DNA from: Idiomarina rhizosphaerae
GTDB taxonomy: Bacteria > Pseudomonadota > Gammaproteobacteria > Enterobacterales > Alteromonadaceae
Reading direction: 5' to 3'
DNA length: 64,000 nucleotides
Assembly: GCF_024159085.1 (NCBI RefSeq)
Contig: NZ_JAMZDE010000008.1
Coordinates: 615,611 to 679,610 of the forward strand
Below, piece by piece: positions 55,445 to 63,974 of this stretch. The notes beneath the pieces were generated by a model. It was not told where the DNA came from and did not search any database. It was given only the letters and a program-made list of their open reading frames with translations. Each line of letters begins with the position of its first letter. The first letter of the stretch is position 1. The translations under genes and the position numbers were made by a program.

Positions 55445-55882
55445 TTAGCTTTCCCAACGCATAACTAAAGCGTCTTCGCGCCCGTCGGCGGCTGGATAAT
55501 AATTGACTCTGCGCCCTACGGTATCAAATCCATTGCCTTCATATAAGCGGATAGCGGCAGCATTGGAGGCACGAACTTCCAGAAACACAACGCAGTGTTT
55601 CTTTTCAGCATAGTCTAATAAGTCCTGCATGAGTTTGTAACCAAAGCCTTGTCCCTGAAAGTCAGGATCCACAGCAATGTTGTGCAACGTCAATTCATCG
55701 GCAACTAACTGACTGATAGTAAAACCAATAACCCTTGAATCACGCAATAGCCGCCGACAACGATATTGTTCACCATAACTTTCGCTAAATACAGACCAGG
55801 ACCAGGGGGTCCTGTGTGCTTTTTTTTCGACCGAAAATTCAAGCTCACCGGGTCGAAAATCCTCAATGTTAAAGCTTTGCAT
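55445..55882 (-). CDS. rimI: Ribosomal protein bS18 N-acetyltransferase
   Basis: A GNAT acetyltransferase of about 145 residues, counted from MQSFNIEDF; the frame opens 12 codons earlier at 55918, inside holD. The acetyl-CoA loop is PDFQGQGFGYKLMQDLL near residue 72, and FLEVRASNAAAIRLYEGNGF near residue 100 is typical of RimI. It acetylates the N-terminus of ribosomal protein S18. The start overlaps holD by 14 bases, the conserved holD-rimI arrangement. Confidence 0.92.
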   Translation of the reverse strand: MQSFNIEDFRPGELEFSVEKKAHRTPWSWSVFSESYGEQYRCRRLLRDSRVIGFTISQLVADELTLHNIAVDPDFQGQGFGYKLMQDLLDYAEKKHCVVFLEVRASNAAAIRLYEGNGFDTVGRRVNYYPAADGREDALVMRWES

Positions 55883-56189
55883 GTGCCAGTTGCTGCCAGA
55901 GGGACTTTTTTGTTTCAACCGGAACGGAACCGTTAAGACTCTCAGTGTAATCGAAACACAAGTCTGGAGTTTTAGAGGGGGCTTTTATAGCGACCGGGCG
56001 TTGTCCGAGATACAAGCAAAGGTCATCAAGCCAACCGGGCAGAGAAACAGGCAACTCATTCTGTCCACGTAAATAGAGAGGACCCAGACGATAATAAAAT
56101 ACCGGTGCCGGCGCACTTTTCTTTTCCCACACGGGAATACCCATAACTTGTAATGCGGCGCGTTGTTGACTGGTCCATTCTGGGAGCAT
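55869..56189 (-). CDS. holD: DNA polymerase III psi subunit
   Basis: A 106-residue protein. The N-terminal TSQQRAALQVMGIPVW resembles the psi segment that binds the clamp loader, and KKSLWQQLAHAK at the C-terminus matches the E. coli ending LWQQI. Psi bridges DnaX and chi (HolC). It is shorter than E. coli HolD (137 residues). Sequence conservation is weak, but the overlap with rimI makes the call firm. Confidence 0.85.
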   Translation of the reverse strand: MLPEWTSQQRAALQVMGIPVWEKKSAPAPVFYYRLGPLYLRGQNELPVSLPGWLDDLCLYLGQRPVAIKAPSKTPDLCFDYTESLNGSVPVETKKSLWQQLAHAKL

Positions 56190-56243
56190 GACGATTACCG
56201 TTGAAAACAGATAAATGCAGTTTACTCAAGCTTGGGAAGGATA

Positions 56244-56260
56244 GCCAGTTAGAAACTGGC
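56244..56260 (-). terminator. Hairpin overlapping the tRNA-Trp 3' end
   Basis: GCCAGTT (56244-56250) and AACTGGC (56254-56260) form a perfect 7-bp stem with a three-base loop. On the minus strand the left arm includes the encoded GCCA end of tRNA-Trp. No T run follows, so it may be a processing or weak termination signal rather than a true terminator. Confidence 0.35.
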
Positions 56261-56333
56261 AGGGGCGGAGGGATTCGAACCCCCAACCGTCGGTTTTGGA
56301 GACCGCTGTTCTACCAATTGGAACTACGCCCCT
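56257..56333 (-). tRNA. tRNA-Trp (CCA anticodon)
   Basis: On the minus strand this folds as a complete cloverleaf: acceptor AGGGGCG/CGCCCCT, anticodon arm CGGTCTCCAAAACCG with loop CTCCAAA (anticodon CCA), and T arm GGGGGTTCGAATCCCTC. CCA is encoded at the 3' end. It closely resembles E. coli tRNA-Trp, with one extra base in the D loop. Confidence 0.97.
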
Positions 56334-56349
56334 AACGCTTGAGCGAAGA

Positions 56350-56377
56350 ATTATACCGACACCCAGTATTCAGACAA
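56350..56377 (-). promoter_or_regulatory. Promoter of tRNA-Trp
   Basis: On the minus strand TTGTCT (56372-56377) and a perfect TATAAT (56350-56355) are 16 bases apart, about 16 bases before the tRNA 5' end. holD-rimI-deoCAB downstream may be read from the same promoter. Confidence 0.65.
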
Positions 56378-56428
56378 GCGATATTTACGGCTTAACCGAC
56401 CGTTTGCAGATAAATTAAACAATTATGG

Positions 56429-57286
56429 CTAGGCTTCTACGTCAAAAAGCTCCTCATGAACAATCTGCAGCATCTCATCTACCTTAAACTCATCGATTTG
56501 AAAATGCTCAAGTACGCCATCCTGAACATACTGCCATTCTTCTTCCCCGGCCAAACTGCGGGTTCTCAAATCAATTGCGTACCGCGATATTTTTAGTATT
56601 CCCAATAAATCTAGGGTTAAATTGTCGAGTTCACTGGAATGATTAAAAATTGAACTGTCTTCAAACAAATAATAAATGACTTCAACAACAATTTTCGGCA
56701 ACTTCCATTGTTGTGCCAGTAGCGCACCGATAGTGGTATGTGTGGTCTGGAAGAGCTCCAGCTCTTTGGCCTGAACTTGCTGCCACGGCGTACTTTCTGC
56801 AGCATTGAGTAAGTCGGCATAATCATCGAACTCAGCCAACATCACCGGTATTCCCGAGCTTTGAAAAAGACCCAGCATATAAGCATGATCTCTCAATTCA
56901 GGTCGTCCAATGGCTTCAGCGATCATCACACAGGCCCCGGCAACCCACTCGTTATAACGCCAGAATTCGCTGAGATCATAGTCCGACGTCAAAGCCGATT
57001 TAAGTGCAACCGCCCGGACAATCGGGAAAACCCGGCGAAAGCCAAGCGTCATGACTGCCTGCTGAATTGAATCGACCTCTCTCGCTCTGCGGTAAGCGGC
57101 AGAATTAACAACCTGTAAAACAGCGGCGGCTATACTCATATCAGCCGAAATAGATTCAGCGATAACGGTCACATCAGGTTCACTTTTTTTGGCTTCACGA
57201 CTCACAGTTAGCAAAGTTTCGGGGCGTGGTGGAATACTCACTCTTTGTAACAATCGTTTTTCTGCTGTCGTAATTTCTATCGCCAT
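56429..57286 (-). CDS. HDOD domain signalling protein
   Basis: A 285-residue protein from MAIEITTAEKRLL (ATG ending at 57286, CGGAG ribosome site); the frame opens 27 codons earlier. Nearly all of it is an HDOD domain (residues about 15-220: IPPRPETLLTVS, SADMSIAAAVLQVVNSAAY, QAVMTLGFRRVFPIVRAVAL), which resembles an HD hydrolase but lacks catalytic function and is used in signalling. No partner domain is fused, and target and input are unknown. It is divergent from tamA. Confidence 0.88.
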   Translation of the reverse strand: MAIEITTAEKRLLQRVSIPPRPETLLTVSREAKKSEPDVTVIAESISADMSIAAAVLQVVNSAAYRRAREVDSIQQAVMTLGFRRVFPIVRAVALKSALTSDYDLSEFWRYNEWVAGACVMIAEAIGRPELRDHAYMLGLFQSSGIPVMLAEFDDYADLLNAAESTPWQQVQAKELELFQTTHTTIGALLAQQWKLPKIVVEVIYYLFEDSSIFNHSSELDNLTLDLLGILKISRYAIDLRTRSLAGEEEWQYVQDGVLEHFQIDEFKVDEMLQIVHEELFDVEA

Positions 57287-57371
57287 AGAGTCTCCGGGTT
57301 GAACCAATGATTTACATGAAATCTTAAAGCATGCGATTATGTCGTAACTTTTTGTCTGGTATAACACTTCA

Positions 57372-59099
57372 ATGCGTTACTTTCGATGTATTCTTTTTAG
57401 CTGTAGTTTACTTTTCAGCGGACAGGCTCTCGCTTCAGTTGAAGTTGAGGTCTCCGGTGTTGAGGGAGACGAGTACGCCAATGTTATGGCGCTATTGCAA
57501 ATAGCCCGTCTGGATAAAGACAAAAGTTACGCCGACTACAGAGTCCGGTATCTACATCGACAGGCACCCGCCGACATTAGAAAAGCACTCCGCCCATATG
57601 GATATTATCAGGTTGAAGTGAATGCTCAACTAGAAACCGTTGACGGAGGTTGGTCAGCCGCCTATCAAATTGAGCTGAATGACCCGGTACAAATTGCTAA
57701 AAATATATGGGAAATTCAGGGCGATGCAGCTGAAGATAAGGTGTTTGACAACATAGTAGATAATAGTAATCTCAAGGAAAAACAACGTTTTATTCATAGT
57801 AATTACGAACAAGTTAAGTCCAGGTTACTATCATTAGCGAGTCAACGCGGCTATCACGATGCGCGCTTTATAAAACACAATGTCGAAATTGATATCGCAG
57901 AAAACACTGCTGATATAGAGGTGGTTTTTGATTCAGGAAAACGCTACCAATACGGGCAAGTCACTTTCGAGCAGGATATACTCGACGACGAATTGCTCCA
58001 TCGCTTTGTTCCTTTTGAACCCGGAGAGGGTTATAGCACGCAGGAGCTAAGCCAGCTACAAGTAGCATTGAGTGACAGCGGATATTTCTCTCAAATTCAG
58101 GTCAGTCCGGACTGGGAAAGTGCCGAAGAACACACCGTACCAATTTCGGTCAGTTCGGAGCCTAATTTTAGAAACCAGTATCAATACGGTGTTGGTTACG
58201 GAACCGATACCGGAGCACGTATTAGTGCCAGCCTTAACCGCCGTTGGGTCAATACCCAGGGACACCAACTCCGGGGGATGACACAGTTGTCTGAAGTAGA
58301 AAGCCGCGTTGGCGCAAACTACATCATTCCGGGTCAAAACCCTCAGTCAGATTATTACCAGATTCGAGCTGAGGCCTCTGATAAAAACAACGAAGGACAA
58401 ACTAACCGACTATATCGCTTTGGCGCATCCAGCATTGTTGCAATGGGTAAATGGCAACGCGAGTACGGCTTAAACTGGCAGCGCGATGACTTCGAAATTG
58501 GCGAAAGTTCGGGAACCAGTCAGTTTTTAATTCCGCAAGCCAGTTGGAACTATCTGACAGCTGATGGAAGGTTAAATATCGACAAGGGATTTCGTTTTGA
58601 TGTGACACTAAAAGCAGCCAATGAGGCGCTGCTGTCCGATGCCGATATGGCCAGCATGGAACTTGGCTTTAAAGCTATTGTCCCTGTTACAGACAATATA
58701 CGTTTTCTTGCCAGAGCCGAAGCTGGCGCTACCTACATAGATGATTTTAATCAGTTGCCCCCTTCGCTACGTTTCTTCGCTGGCGGCGACAACAGTGTTC
58801 GCGGCTACGCTTATGAGCAGCTAGGCCCAGAAGACGATACAGGAACTGTTTTAGGTGGACGTTATTTGGCTGTCGCCAGCGCGGAAATTGATTATCGCTT
58901 CATGGAAAATTGGCGTGTCGCTTTATTTACGGATATCGGTAATGCCATGATTGAACCCAACGAAAAACTGAAACAAAGTGTCGGGTTCGGAATTCGTTGG
59001 ATTTCTCCAATCGGCTCGGTTCGTCTGGATCTCGCTCAGGCAATAGATGAACCAGACAAACCCTGGCGTCTGCACTTTACCTTAGGCCCCGATTTATGA
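57372..59099 (+). CDS. tamA: Translocation and assembly module protein TamA
   Basis: A 575-residue outer-membrane Omp85-family protein. The signal peptide MRYFRCILFSCSLLFSGQAL is followed by about three POTRA domains to residue 260 and a 16-strand barrel; the Omp85 motif FFAGGDNSVRGYAYEQLGP lies near residue 470. It joins TamB, with which it overlaps by ATGA, to help assemble outer-membrane proteins and support envelope lipid transport. Confidence 0.95.
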   Translation: MRYFRCILFSCSLLFSGQALASVEVEVSGVEGDEYANVMALLQIARLDKDKSYADYRVRYLHRQAPADIRKALRPYGYYQVEVNAQLETVDGGWSAAYQIELNDPVQIAKNIWEIQGDAAEDKVFDNIVDNSNLKEKQRFIHSNYEQVKSRLLSLASQRGYHDARFIKHNVEIDIAENTADIEVVFDSGKRYQYGQVTFEQDILDDELLHRFVPFEPGEGYSTQELSQLQVALSDSGYFSQIQVSPDWESAEEHTVPISVSSEPNFRNQYQYGVGYGTDTGARISASLNRRWVNTQGHQLRGMTQLSEVESRVGANYIIPGQNPQSDYYQIRAEASDKNNEGQTNRLYRFGASSIVAMGKWQREYGLNWQRDDFEIGESSGTSQFLIPQASWNYLTADGRLNIDKGFRFDVTLKAANEALLSDADMASMELGFKAIVPVTDNIRFLARAEAGATYIDDFNQLPPSLRFFAGGDNSVRGYAYEQLGPEDDTGTVLGGRYLAVASAEIDYRFMENWRVALFTDIGNAMIEPNEKLKQSVGFGIRWISPIGSVRLDLAQAIDEPDKPWRLHFTLGPDL

Positions 59100-62000
59100 G
59101 CATTTATCGCTGGTTGGCTAGTATATTCCTGGTTCTGGTTGTTTTAATTCCATTGCTGGCTATAAGCCTGGTTGGCAGCGAAACAGGTAGCCGCTGGGTA
59201 CTAACTCAGGGACAAAAGTATCTACCAGTAGACATCCAGTACAAAGCATTTCATGGAACCCTGATCAATGAGTTTGAGTTTGAAGATTTTCATTTTGAAA
59301 GCGAAACTTTTTCCTATACACCGGATAAATTAGTCATAAACTGGGATCCGCTAGCTTTGTTGTCGGGTGTTATTCGAATAGATAACATAGAAAGCCTTGG
59401 TGGCGAGATCCGTCTTCGTGCAGCTCAGAATTCGAGTCAAAACGCGGATTCTGAAGCTTCTGTTGAAGACATTCAAATTGAGCTGCCTTTAGATGTCAAC
59501 TTGCGTAACTTGCTGGTTAAGGAAAGCCGTTTTTTTATTTTAGAAAACCCTTCTCAGGAACTAACGATTGAAGCATCAGCCAGAGTTAACACTGATGGCC
59601 AGCTTAATATCAGACAGCTTCGTCTGGAGCACCAATACCTAACCACCGAGATTTCCGGAAAAACTAAGTTATCTTACCCTTTTAAAAGTGAGCTCGAAAA
59701 TAACACCCATTTACACTCACCAGACTTCCCTTCTCTTAAAGTAAAAACGGATATAACTGGCGACATTCAGTCTCTGACGACAAATAGTGAGCTGTCCGAG
59801 GGACTTGTGGGTGAAATTACCGCTAAAATCAATACCCCTTTAAAGGAGCTTAGTTGGCAGTTTGACAGCAATTGGCAAAAGAATAACCTGAGCCAGTGGT
59901 TGGCAAGTGCCGGAGTTGACCAAATTGAATTGAGTTTTGCCGGAGATATACGTGGCGAAGGCGGATTAACACAAGCCAGTATCGAGCCCGACATAACTGT
60001 CACAGTTAACCAACAGACAATGGATATCGACGGAGCCGTTAGCTATCAAGACAACATAATAAATTTTGCACCACTCAACGTGCATTCTAAAGGCGATATT
60101 AAGGGACAGTTAGCCTTGCAGGGAGATATTTCATCACTCTCCACTACTCCGGTAATTGATGCCTCAGTAAGCTGGGAGGAATTAATCTACCAGCCAAATG
60201 GTATTAGCAGCCGCGAAGGTAAGCTGCAGGCCCAAGGCGAACTGGATGAACTTTCAATTAATTTAAACAATAAGCTGTCAGGCCTGCTGGAAGAAAACAT
60301 AAAGCTAGTTACTGAAGCTAAACTTAATCCAGACAGCCTGAGTGTCTTAAGCTTAAAGCTTACTCATAATGATGAAACGGTCAGTGGCAAGGCTGATATC
60401 AATTGGAAAGATAACCTATCTTTAACTACAGACATCTCTGGTGAGTATCAACAGCGGGCGGTCAATGCAAAAGTGGAACTTCGTCTGTCAGAGCCTTACT
60501 TATTTGTTGACCAGTTTAATGCCAGCTGGGGAACGCAGTCACTTATCGCTGAAGGTGCGCTCAGCCCTGGCAAAAAACTCTCCTGGCAGATAACGTCTAA
60601 AGATTTAAGCGAGCTCTCTGACGTTAAAGGCGAGGTTGTAGCTACCGGTGATATTAGTGGGCAATTAAACCAACCAGAGTTTGAATTAGGCGTTAATAAA
60701 TTTAACTTCAAGCACCCTGAGTACAATGCCGTTAGCTTAAACCAACCTATAACAGCTGGTTTTAACTATGAGGATGTCACGTTCAACACTACGCCAGTCT
60801 GTCTAAGTTACGAAGGGATAGATAATCCCTTCTGCCTTAAATTAGAACAGCAGGATAAGGTAATAAGTTTCGATGCTAATGCCAGTGAGGTTCCACTGGG
60901 TATACTGCAGGCTCTTGTATTACCCAACGTCGCTTACAAGCTAACTGGTGAGGTTTCGGCTGAGGTTACCGGTGCTTTCGATTATCAAAATATGACGTTG
61001 AGGAAGCTTGACGGCGTTATTAACGCGGATAACAGCCAAGTACTGGCTGGTGAAGAAAAAGTTACTTTAAATCAGCTCAACTTAACCGCTAAAAACCGCG
61101 ACGACGAAGGTATCGATATAGGCATGACAGCGGTAGCTGACGAACTCGCTTTTAACCTGTCAGGGCAGCTTACTATCGAAGAAATAGCTCCTGATAGCCC
61201 TATTTCCGGAAAGGTTTCATTAAACTCTAACAGTTTAGAGTTACTGAGTTTATTTTCTCCGCAAGTTGATATAGGCGATGGGAGTACAAGCGCTGAACTC
61301 GACATTGCAGGTAATCTAAATGATCCAACCGCTTCTGGAAAAGTTAACCTTAATGCAGACAGAATCATTGTATTAGCCAGTGGTACATTAATTAGTGAGC
61401 TCAATGCAGAACTCACGGCAGACGCAAATGTTGGCGAATTTACGGTTAATGCAAACGGAAAAATAGGTGAGGGTGATGTCACTATTGAGGGAGAGCTCAA
61501 TGCATTTAAACGAACCGGAGACCTGATTATAAAGGGTAAAGATCTATTGATTTTAGATACCCCTGATCTTCTCCTTGTTGCATCACCTGATATCTCTCTA
61601 AAGCTTGATAAAGATCTTGTGTTCGTCAGAGGCGATTTACATCTACCTAAAGCTCGAATAACACCAGTGAATTTAGATCAAGCCGTCACGGAGTCAGCTG
61701 ATGTTACTTTGAAAAATGAATCTAAAGAGCCTCCTTTGTTTTCTACTAATACAGATATAACAGTGAGTTTAGGAGAGCAAGTTCGCGTCGAGGCTCTGGG
61801 TTTTTCAGGTAACTTAAAAGGGAAGCTCCAGATTACACAGCAACCCGATTCCGTTGCACGAGGTAACGGCAGTATTGGAGTCGTATCCGGTAATTACGAG
61901 ATTTACGGACAAAAATTAGCTATTGAACGCGGTGATTTGCTTTTCAATGGGGGTCCTTTAGATACCCCATCTCTAAATCTTAGAGTTACCCGTAATATCG

Positions 62001-62473
62001 AAAAAACAGGTATAGACGAACGGCCGCCTGAGAAGATAGGGGCCCGAGTTACCGGTACTATAAACCGACCTGAATTAAGCCTTTTTTCAACCCCGCCTCT
62101 TCCCGACAGTACTATCCTCTCGTACCTGTTATTCGGAAAGCCGCCGGGTAGCCAGGGAGATGCGAATAATCTCGAACTGCAGGCAGCATTATTAGTTGGT
62201 GGTCGTAGTGCCAAGTTTTTAACCGAAGGCATAAAAGATACTTTTGATTTAGATGAAGTGTCTTTGGATTCTGAAACCAGTGATATCAATGATACCTCTT
62301 TGTATATAGGTAAATACCTCTCTCCTCGTCTGTACGTTAAATATGGAATAGGCTTACTAGAACCAACCTCTACTTTCATACTCCGCTACACACTGTCTGA
62401 AAGATTACTTTTTGAATCGACTTCCACCACTGAAGGTCAAGGTGGCGATTTGATATATACCATCGAAAACTAA
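59096..62473 (+). CDS. tamB: Translocation and assembly module protein TamB
   Basis: An 1125-residue protein with one N-terminal membrane anchor (about residues 6-27), a very long beta-rich periplasmic region and the conserved TamB (DUF490) C-terminus (STILSYLLFGKPPGSQ near residue 1010, then SPRLYVKYGIGLLEPTSTF). It spans the periplasm to TamA; AsmA-like members move phospholipids between membranes. Base composition near the 3' end is AT-rich (about 39% GC), in contrast to the segment that follows. Confidence 0.95.
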   Translation: MSIYRWLASIFLVLVVLIPLLAISLVGSETGSRWVLTQGQKYLPVDIQYKAFHGTLINEFEFEDFHFESETFSYTPDKLVINWDPLALLSGVIRIDNIESLGGEIRLRAAQNSSQNADSEASVEDIQIELPLDVNLRNLLVKESRFFILENPSQELTIEASARVNTDGQLNIRQLRLEHQYLTTEISGKTKLSYPFKSELENNTHLHSPDFPSLKVKTDITGDIQSLTTNSELSEGLVGEITAKINTPLKELSWQFDSNWQKNNLSQWLASAGVDQIELSFAGDIRGEGGLTQASIEPDITVTVNQQTMDIDGAVSYQDNIINFAPLNVHSKGDIKGQLALQGDISSLSTTPVIDASVSWEELIYQPNGISSREGKLQAQGELDELSINLNNKLSGLLEENIKLVTEAKLNPDSLSVLSLKLTHNDETVSGKADINWKDNLSLTTDISGEYQQRAVNAKVELRLSEPYLFVDQFNASWGTQSLIAEGALSPGKKLSWQITSKDLSELSDVKGEVVATGDISGQLNQPEFELGVNKFNFKHPEYNAVSLNQPITAGFNYEDVTFNTTPVCLSYEGIDNPFCLKLEQQDKVISFDANASEVPLGILQALVLPNVAYKLTGEVSAEVTGAFDYQNMTLRKLDGVINADNSQVLAGEEKVTLNQLNLTAKNRDDEGIDIGMTAVADELAFNLSGQLTIEEIAPDSPISGKVSLNSNSLELLSLFSPQVDIGDGSTSAELDIAGNLNDPTASGKVNLNADRIIVLASGTLISELNAELTADANVGEFTVNANGKIGEGDVTIEGELNAFKRTGDLIIKGKDLLILDTPDLLLVASPDISLKLDKDLVFVRGDLHLPKARITPVNLDQAVTESADVTLKNESKEPPLFSTNTDITVSLGEQVRVEALGFSGNLKGKLQITQQPDSVARGNGSIGVVSGNYEIYGQKLAIERGDLLFNGGPLDTPSLNLRVTRNIEKTGIDERPPEKIGARVTGTINRPELSLFSTPPLPDSTILSYLLFGKPPGSQGDANNLELQAALLVGGRSAKFLTEGIKDTFDLDEVSLDSETSDINDTSLYIGKYLSPRLYVKYGIGLLEPTSTFILRYTLSERLLFESTSTTEGQGGDLIYTIEN

Positions 62474-62501
62474 GTGAACTTCCTCGCTTTATTACCAAAG
62501 G

Positions 62502-62702
62502 CTGCTCTGTAGTAGCCTGATGCTTTTGCATCAGGTCGGGTCTGGTAGTTAAACCCTGTATAGAGTGAGCATGAGATCTGCGTGAACAGATTGGCTGGCG
62601 TTAGCCAGAGGCCGCTGTAGCTTTCCATGGGTGAGGGAGCTGGTCTAAAGCGCGGAGAAGCTGAGGCATCTCACCTGACGTGAACGTCAGGCTACGGAGC
62701 AG
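62502..62702. other. Unassigned GC-rich structured segment, possible structured RNA
   Basis: Starting 28 bases after tamB, there is a 201-base segment with no open frame. Its ends pair: CTGCTCTGTAG (62502-62512) with CTACGGAGCAG (62692-62702), 11 pairs including one G-U. Inside are an 8-bp stem with TTTT loop (62516-62535), 5-bp stems at 62576-62591 and 62595-62608, a bulged 4+5-bp stem (62612-62624 with 62647-62655) and an 8-bp stem (62674-62691). GC is about 55%. The next base is the first base of the IS element. I do not recognise an RNA family; the strand is uncertain, though plus is favoured. Confidence 0.5.
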
Positions 62703-62728
62703 TGACCCGTCCTAAATTATGTTGACGG
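62703..62728 (+). repeat. IS right inverted repeat (orfB side)
   Basis: Begins TGACCCGTCCTAAATTATG; matches the complement of 63975-64000 at 22 of 26 positions. Confidence 0.95.
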
Positions 62729-62734
62729 TTTTAA

Positions 62735-63544
62735 CTAAGCCAGTTGCACCTTGCAACTGGCTTTTTTATGCACCTCATTTGGGGTTTTCATGCCCAAACT
62801 AAGGTGCGGCCTGTATTCATTATAGATTGCAATCGATTGCCTTACCGCGCGCTTCAACTCCTCACCCGTTTTGCACTTCGTTAGTAAAAACTCGTGCTTA
62901 AGGATTCCGTTAATGCGTTCCGCAAGCGCATTCTGGTAACAATCATAACCATCGGTCATGGAGGGCGTAATCGAGCTGGATGCGAGCTGGGTTTGATACG
63001 CCTGTGAACAGTACTGACTGCCCCTATCGGAGTGGTGAATTAACGGGTCCTGGCTAAGTCGTCCTGTAGTCGCTTGCTTTAGCGCGCGCCCGATATCTGC
63101 CGCTGTCATGCTTTGGGAGACGTCATGCCCCATGATTTTCCGGCTATAAGCATCTGTTACCAGCGATAAGTAATGGACTCCCGCATCGGTTTCGACATAG
63201 GTTATGTCGCTAACAAAGACCTGCTCAGGTCGGCTTACAACCAGCTCCTTTAGCAGGTTAGGATGCTTCTTCATCCAGTGTTTACTATCCGTAGTTTTAT
63301 GGTAATTTCGCGGCTTCTTTACCAGCAAGTTATGATTGCGCAGGTAGTCAAAAAGGCCATCCCGGCCAAGTTTAATGCCGGCTGCTTCTAGCTTAGGCTT
63401 AAGTAAATAATACAGTTTACGAGTGCCTAGCCTCGGCATAAAGCGTCGTATCTCTTGAACCAGCCTGAGAACTGGCATCAATGCCGCTGCTCTTCCCTGG
63501 TAGCGGCTTTCAGCTTGATAAACAGACTGCCGGGATATTCCCAT
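62735..63544 (-). CDS. IS3-family transposase OrfB (DDE integrase domain)
   Basis: The 269-residue frame from MGISRQSVYQ is the catalytic part of the transposase. The N-terminal HTH_21-like region is followed by the rve integrase core: first Asp in FVSDITYVET near residue 114, second in IHHSDRGSQYCS near residue 170 and Glu in ALAERINGILKHE near residue 208. It is most probably translated as an OrfAB fusion after a -1 slip at 63613-63619; in the -1 frame the reading continues without a stop from orfA into this frame. Confidence 0.94.
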   Translation of the reverse strand: MGISRQSVYQAESRYQGRAAALMPVLRLVQEIRRFMPRLGTRKLYYLLKPKLEAAGIKLGRDGLFDYLRNHNLLVKKPRNYHKTTDSKHWMKKHPNLLKELVVSRPEQVFVSDITYVETDAGVHYLSLVTDAYSRKIMGHDVSQSMTAADIGRALKQATTGRLSQDPLIHHSDRGSQYCSQAYQTQLASSSITPSMTDGYDCYQNALAERINGILKHEFLLTKCKTGEELKRAVRQSIAIYNEYRPHLSLGMKTPNEVHKKASCKVQLA

Positions 63545-63567
63545 TACACGGCACAGCTGCGATAAGC

Positions 63568-63960
63568 TTATTTGAGCTTGGCTCTGGAGTTTCCTAACCC
63601 CATGTCGACAAGCTTTTTTCGCAGTTGGGTTCCTTGTGTCGTATCGATGTAATCAATCATTTCATTGAGTACCAGGTTACGAACTTTCTCGTCTTCAAGC
63701 TTACGCTCTAGCTCTTTGATTTGTTGCTCTGGGGTGGGGTTCGAAATAGTCATAAGTGTTAACCTCGGGCGATACCAGTCTTGCCGCCCATGCTTGCGAA
63801 GCCACACTAAAACAGTGCTTCTGCCTTGTATTCCATATTTAGCTTGTGCTTGCTTGTAGGTCAACTCGCCTTTTTCTACCTGCTCTACAACGGCTAATTT
63901 AAAGGCTATTGTGTAATCTCGTTGAGTACGCTTAGAGATTGATTTGGTTGGATTTCCCAT
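63568..63960 (-). CDS. IS3-family transposase OrfA (DNA-binding subunit)
   Basis: About 130 residues from MGNPTKSISKRTQRDYTIAF (ATG ending at 63960, GGAG ribosome site). The helix-turn-helix (FKLAVVEQVEKGELTYKQAQ, then YGIQGRSTVLVWLRKHG) binds the IS ends, and a leucine-zipper-like helix (QQIKELERKLEDEKVRNLVL) follows. OrfA alone usually restrains transposition. Confidence 0.93.
   Translation of the reverse strand: MGNPTKSISKRTQRDYTIAFKLAVVEQVEKGELTYKQAQAKYGIQGRSTVLVWLRKHGRQDWYRPRLTLMTISNPTPEQQIKELERKLEDEKVRNLVLNEMIDYIDTTQGTQLRKKLVDMGLGNSRAKLK
63613..63619 (-). promoter_or_regulatory. IS -1 programmed frameshift site A-AAA-AAG
   Basis: The coding strand reads CGA AAA AAG in the orfA frame, the classic IS3-family slippery heptamer. 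After a -1 slip the frame reads K-A-C-R-H-G-V-R-K-L and runs on into orfB. Confidence 0.85.
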
Positions 63961-63974
63961 AATAAGTCTCCGAT

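Noticed and set aside
61072..61500. Minus-strand frame within tamB
   Set aside because: Shadow of the repetitive beta-rich TamB region.
62516..62535. Stem CCTGATGC-TTTT-GCATCAGG as the tamB terminator
   Set aside because: No T run follows on either strand; it fits better as one stem of the larger structured segment, though a Rho-assisted role cannot be excluded.
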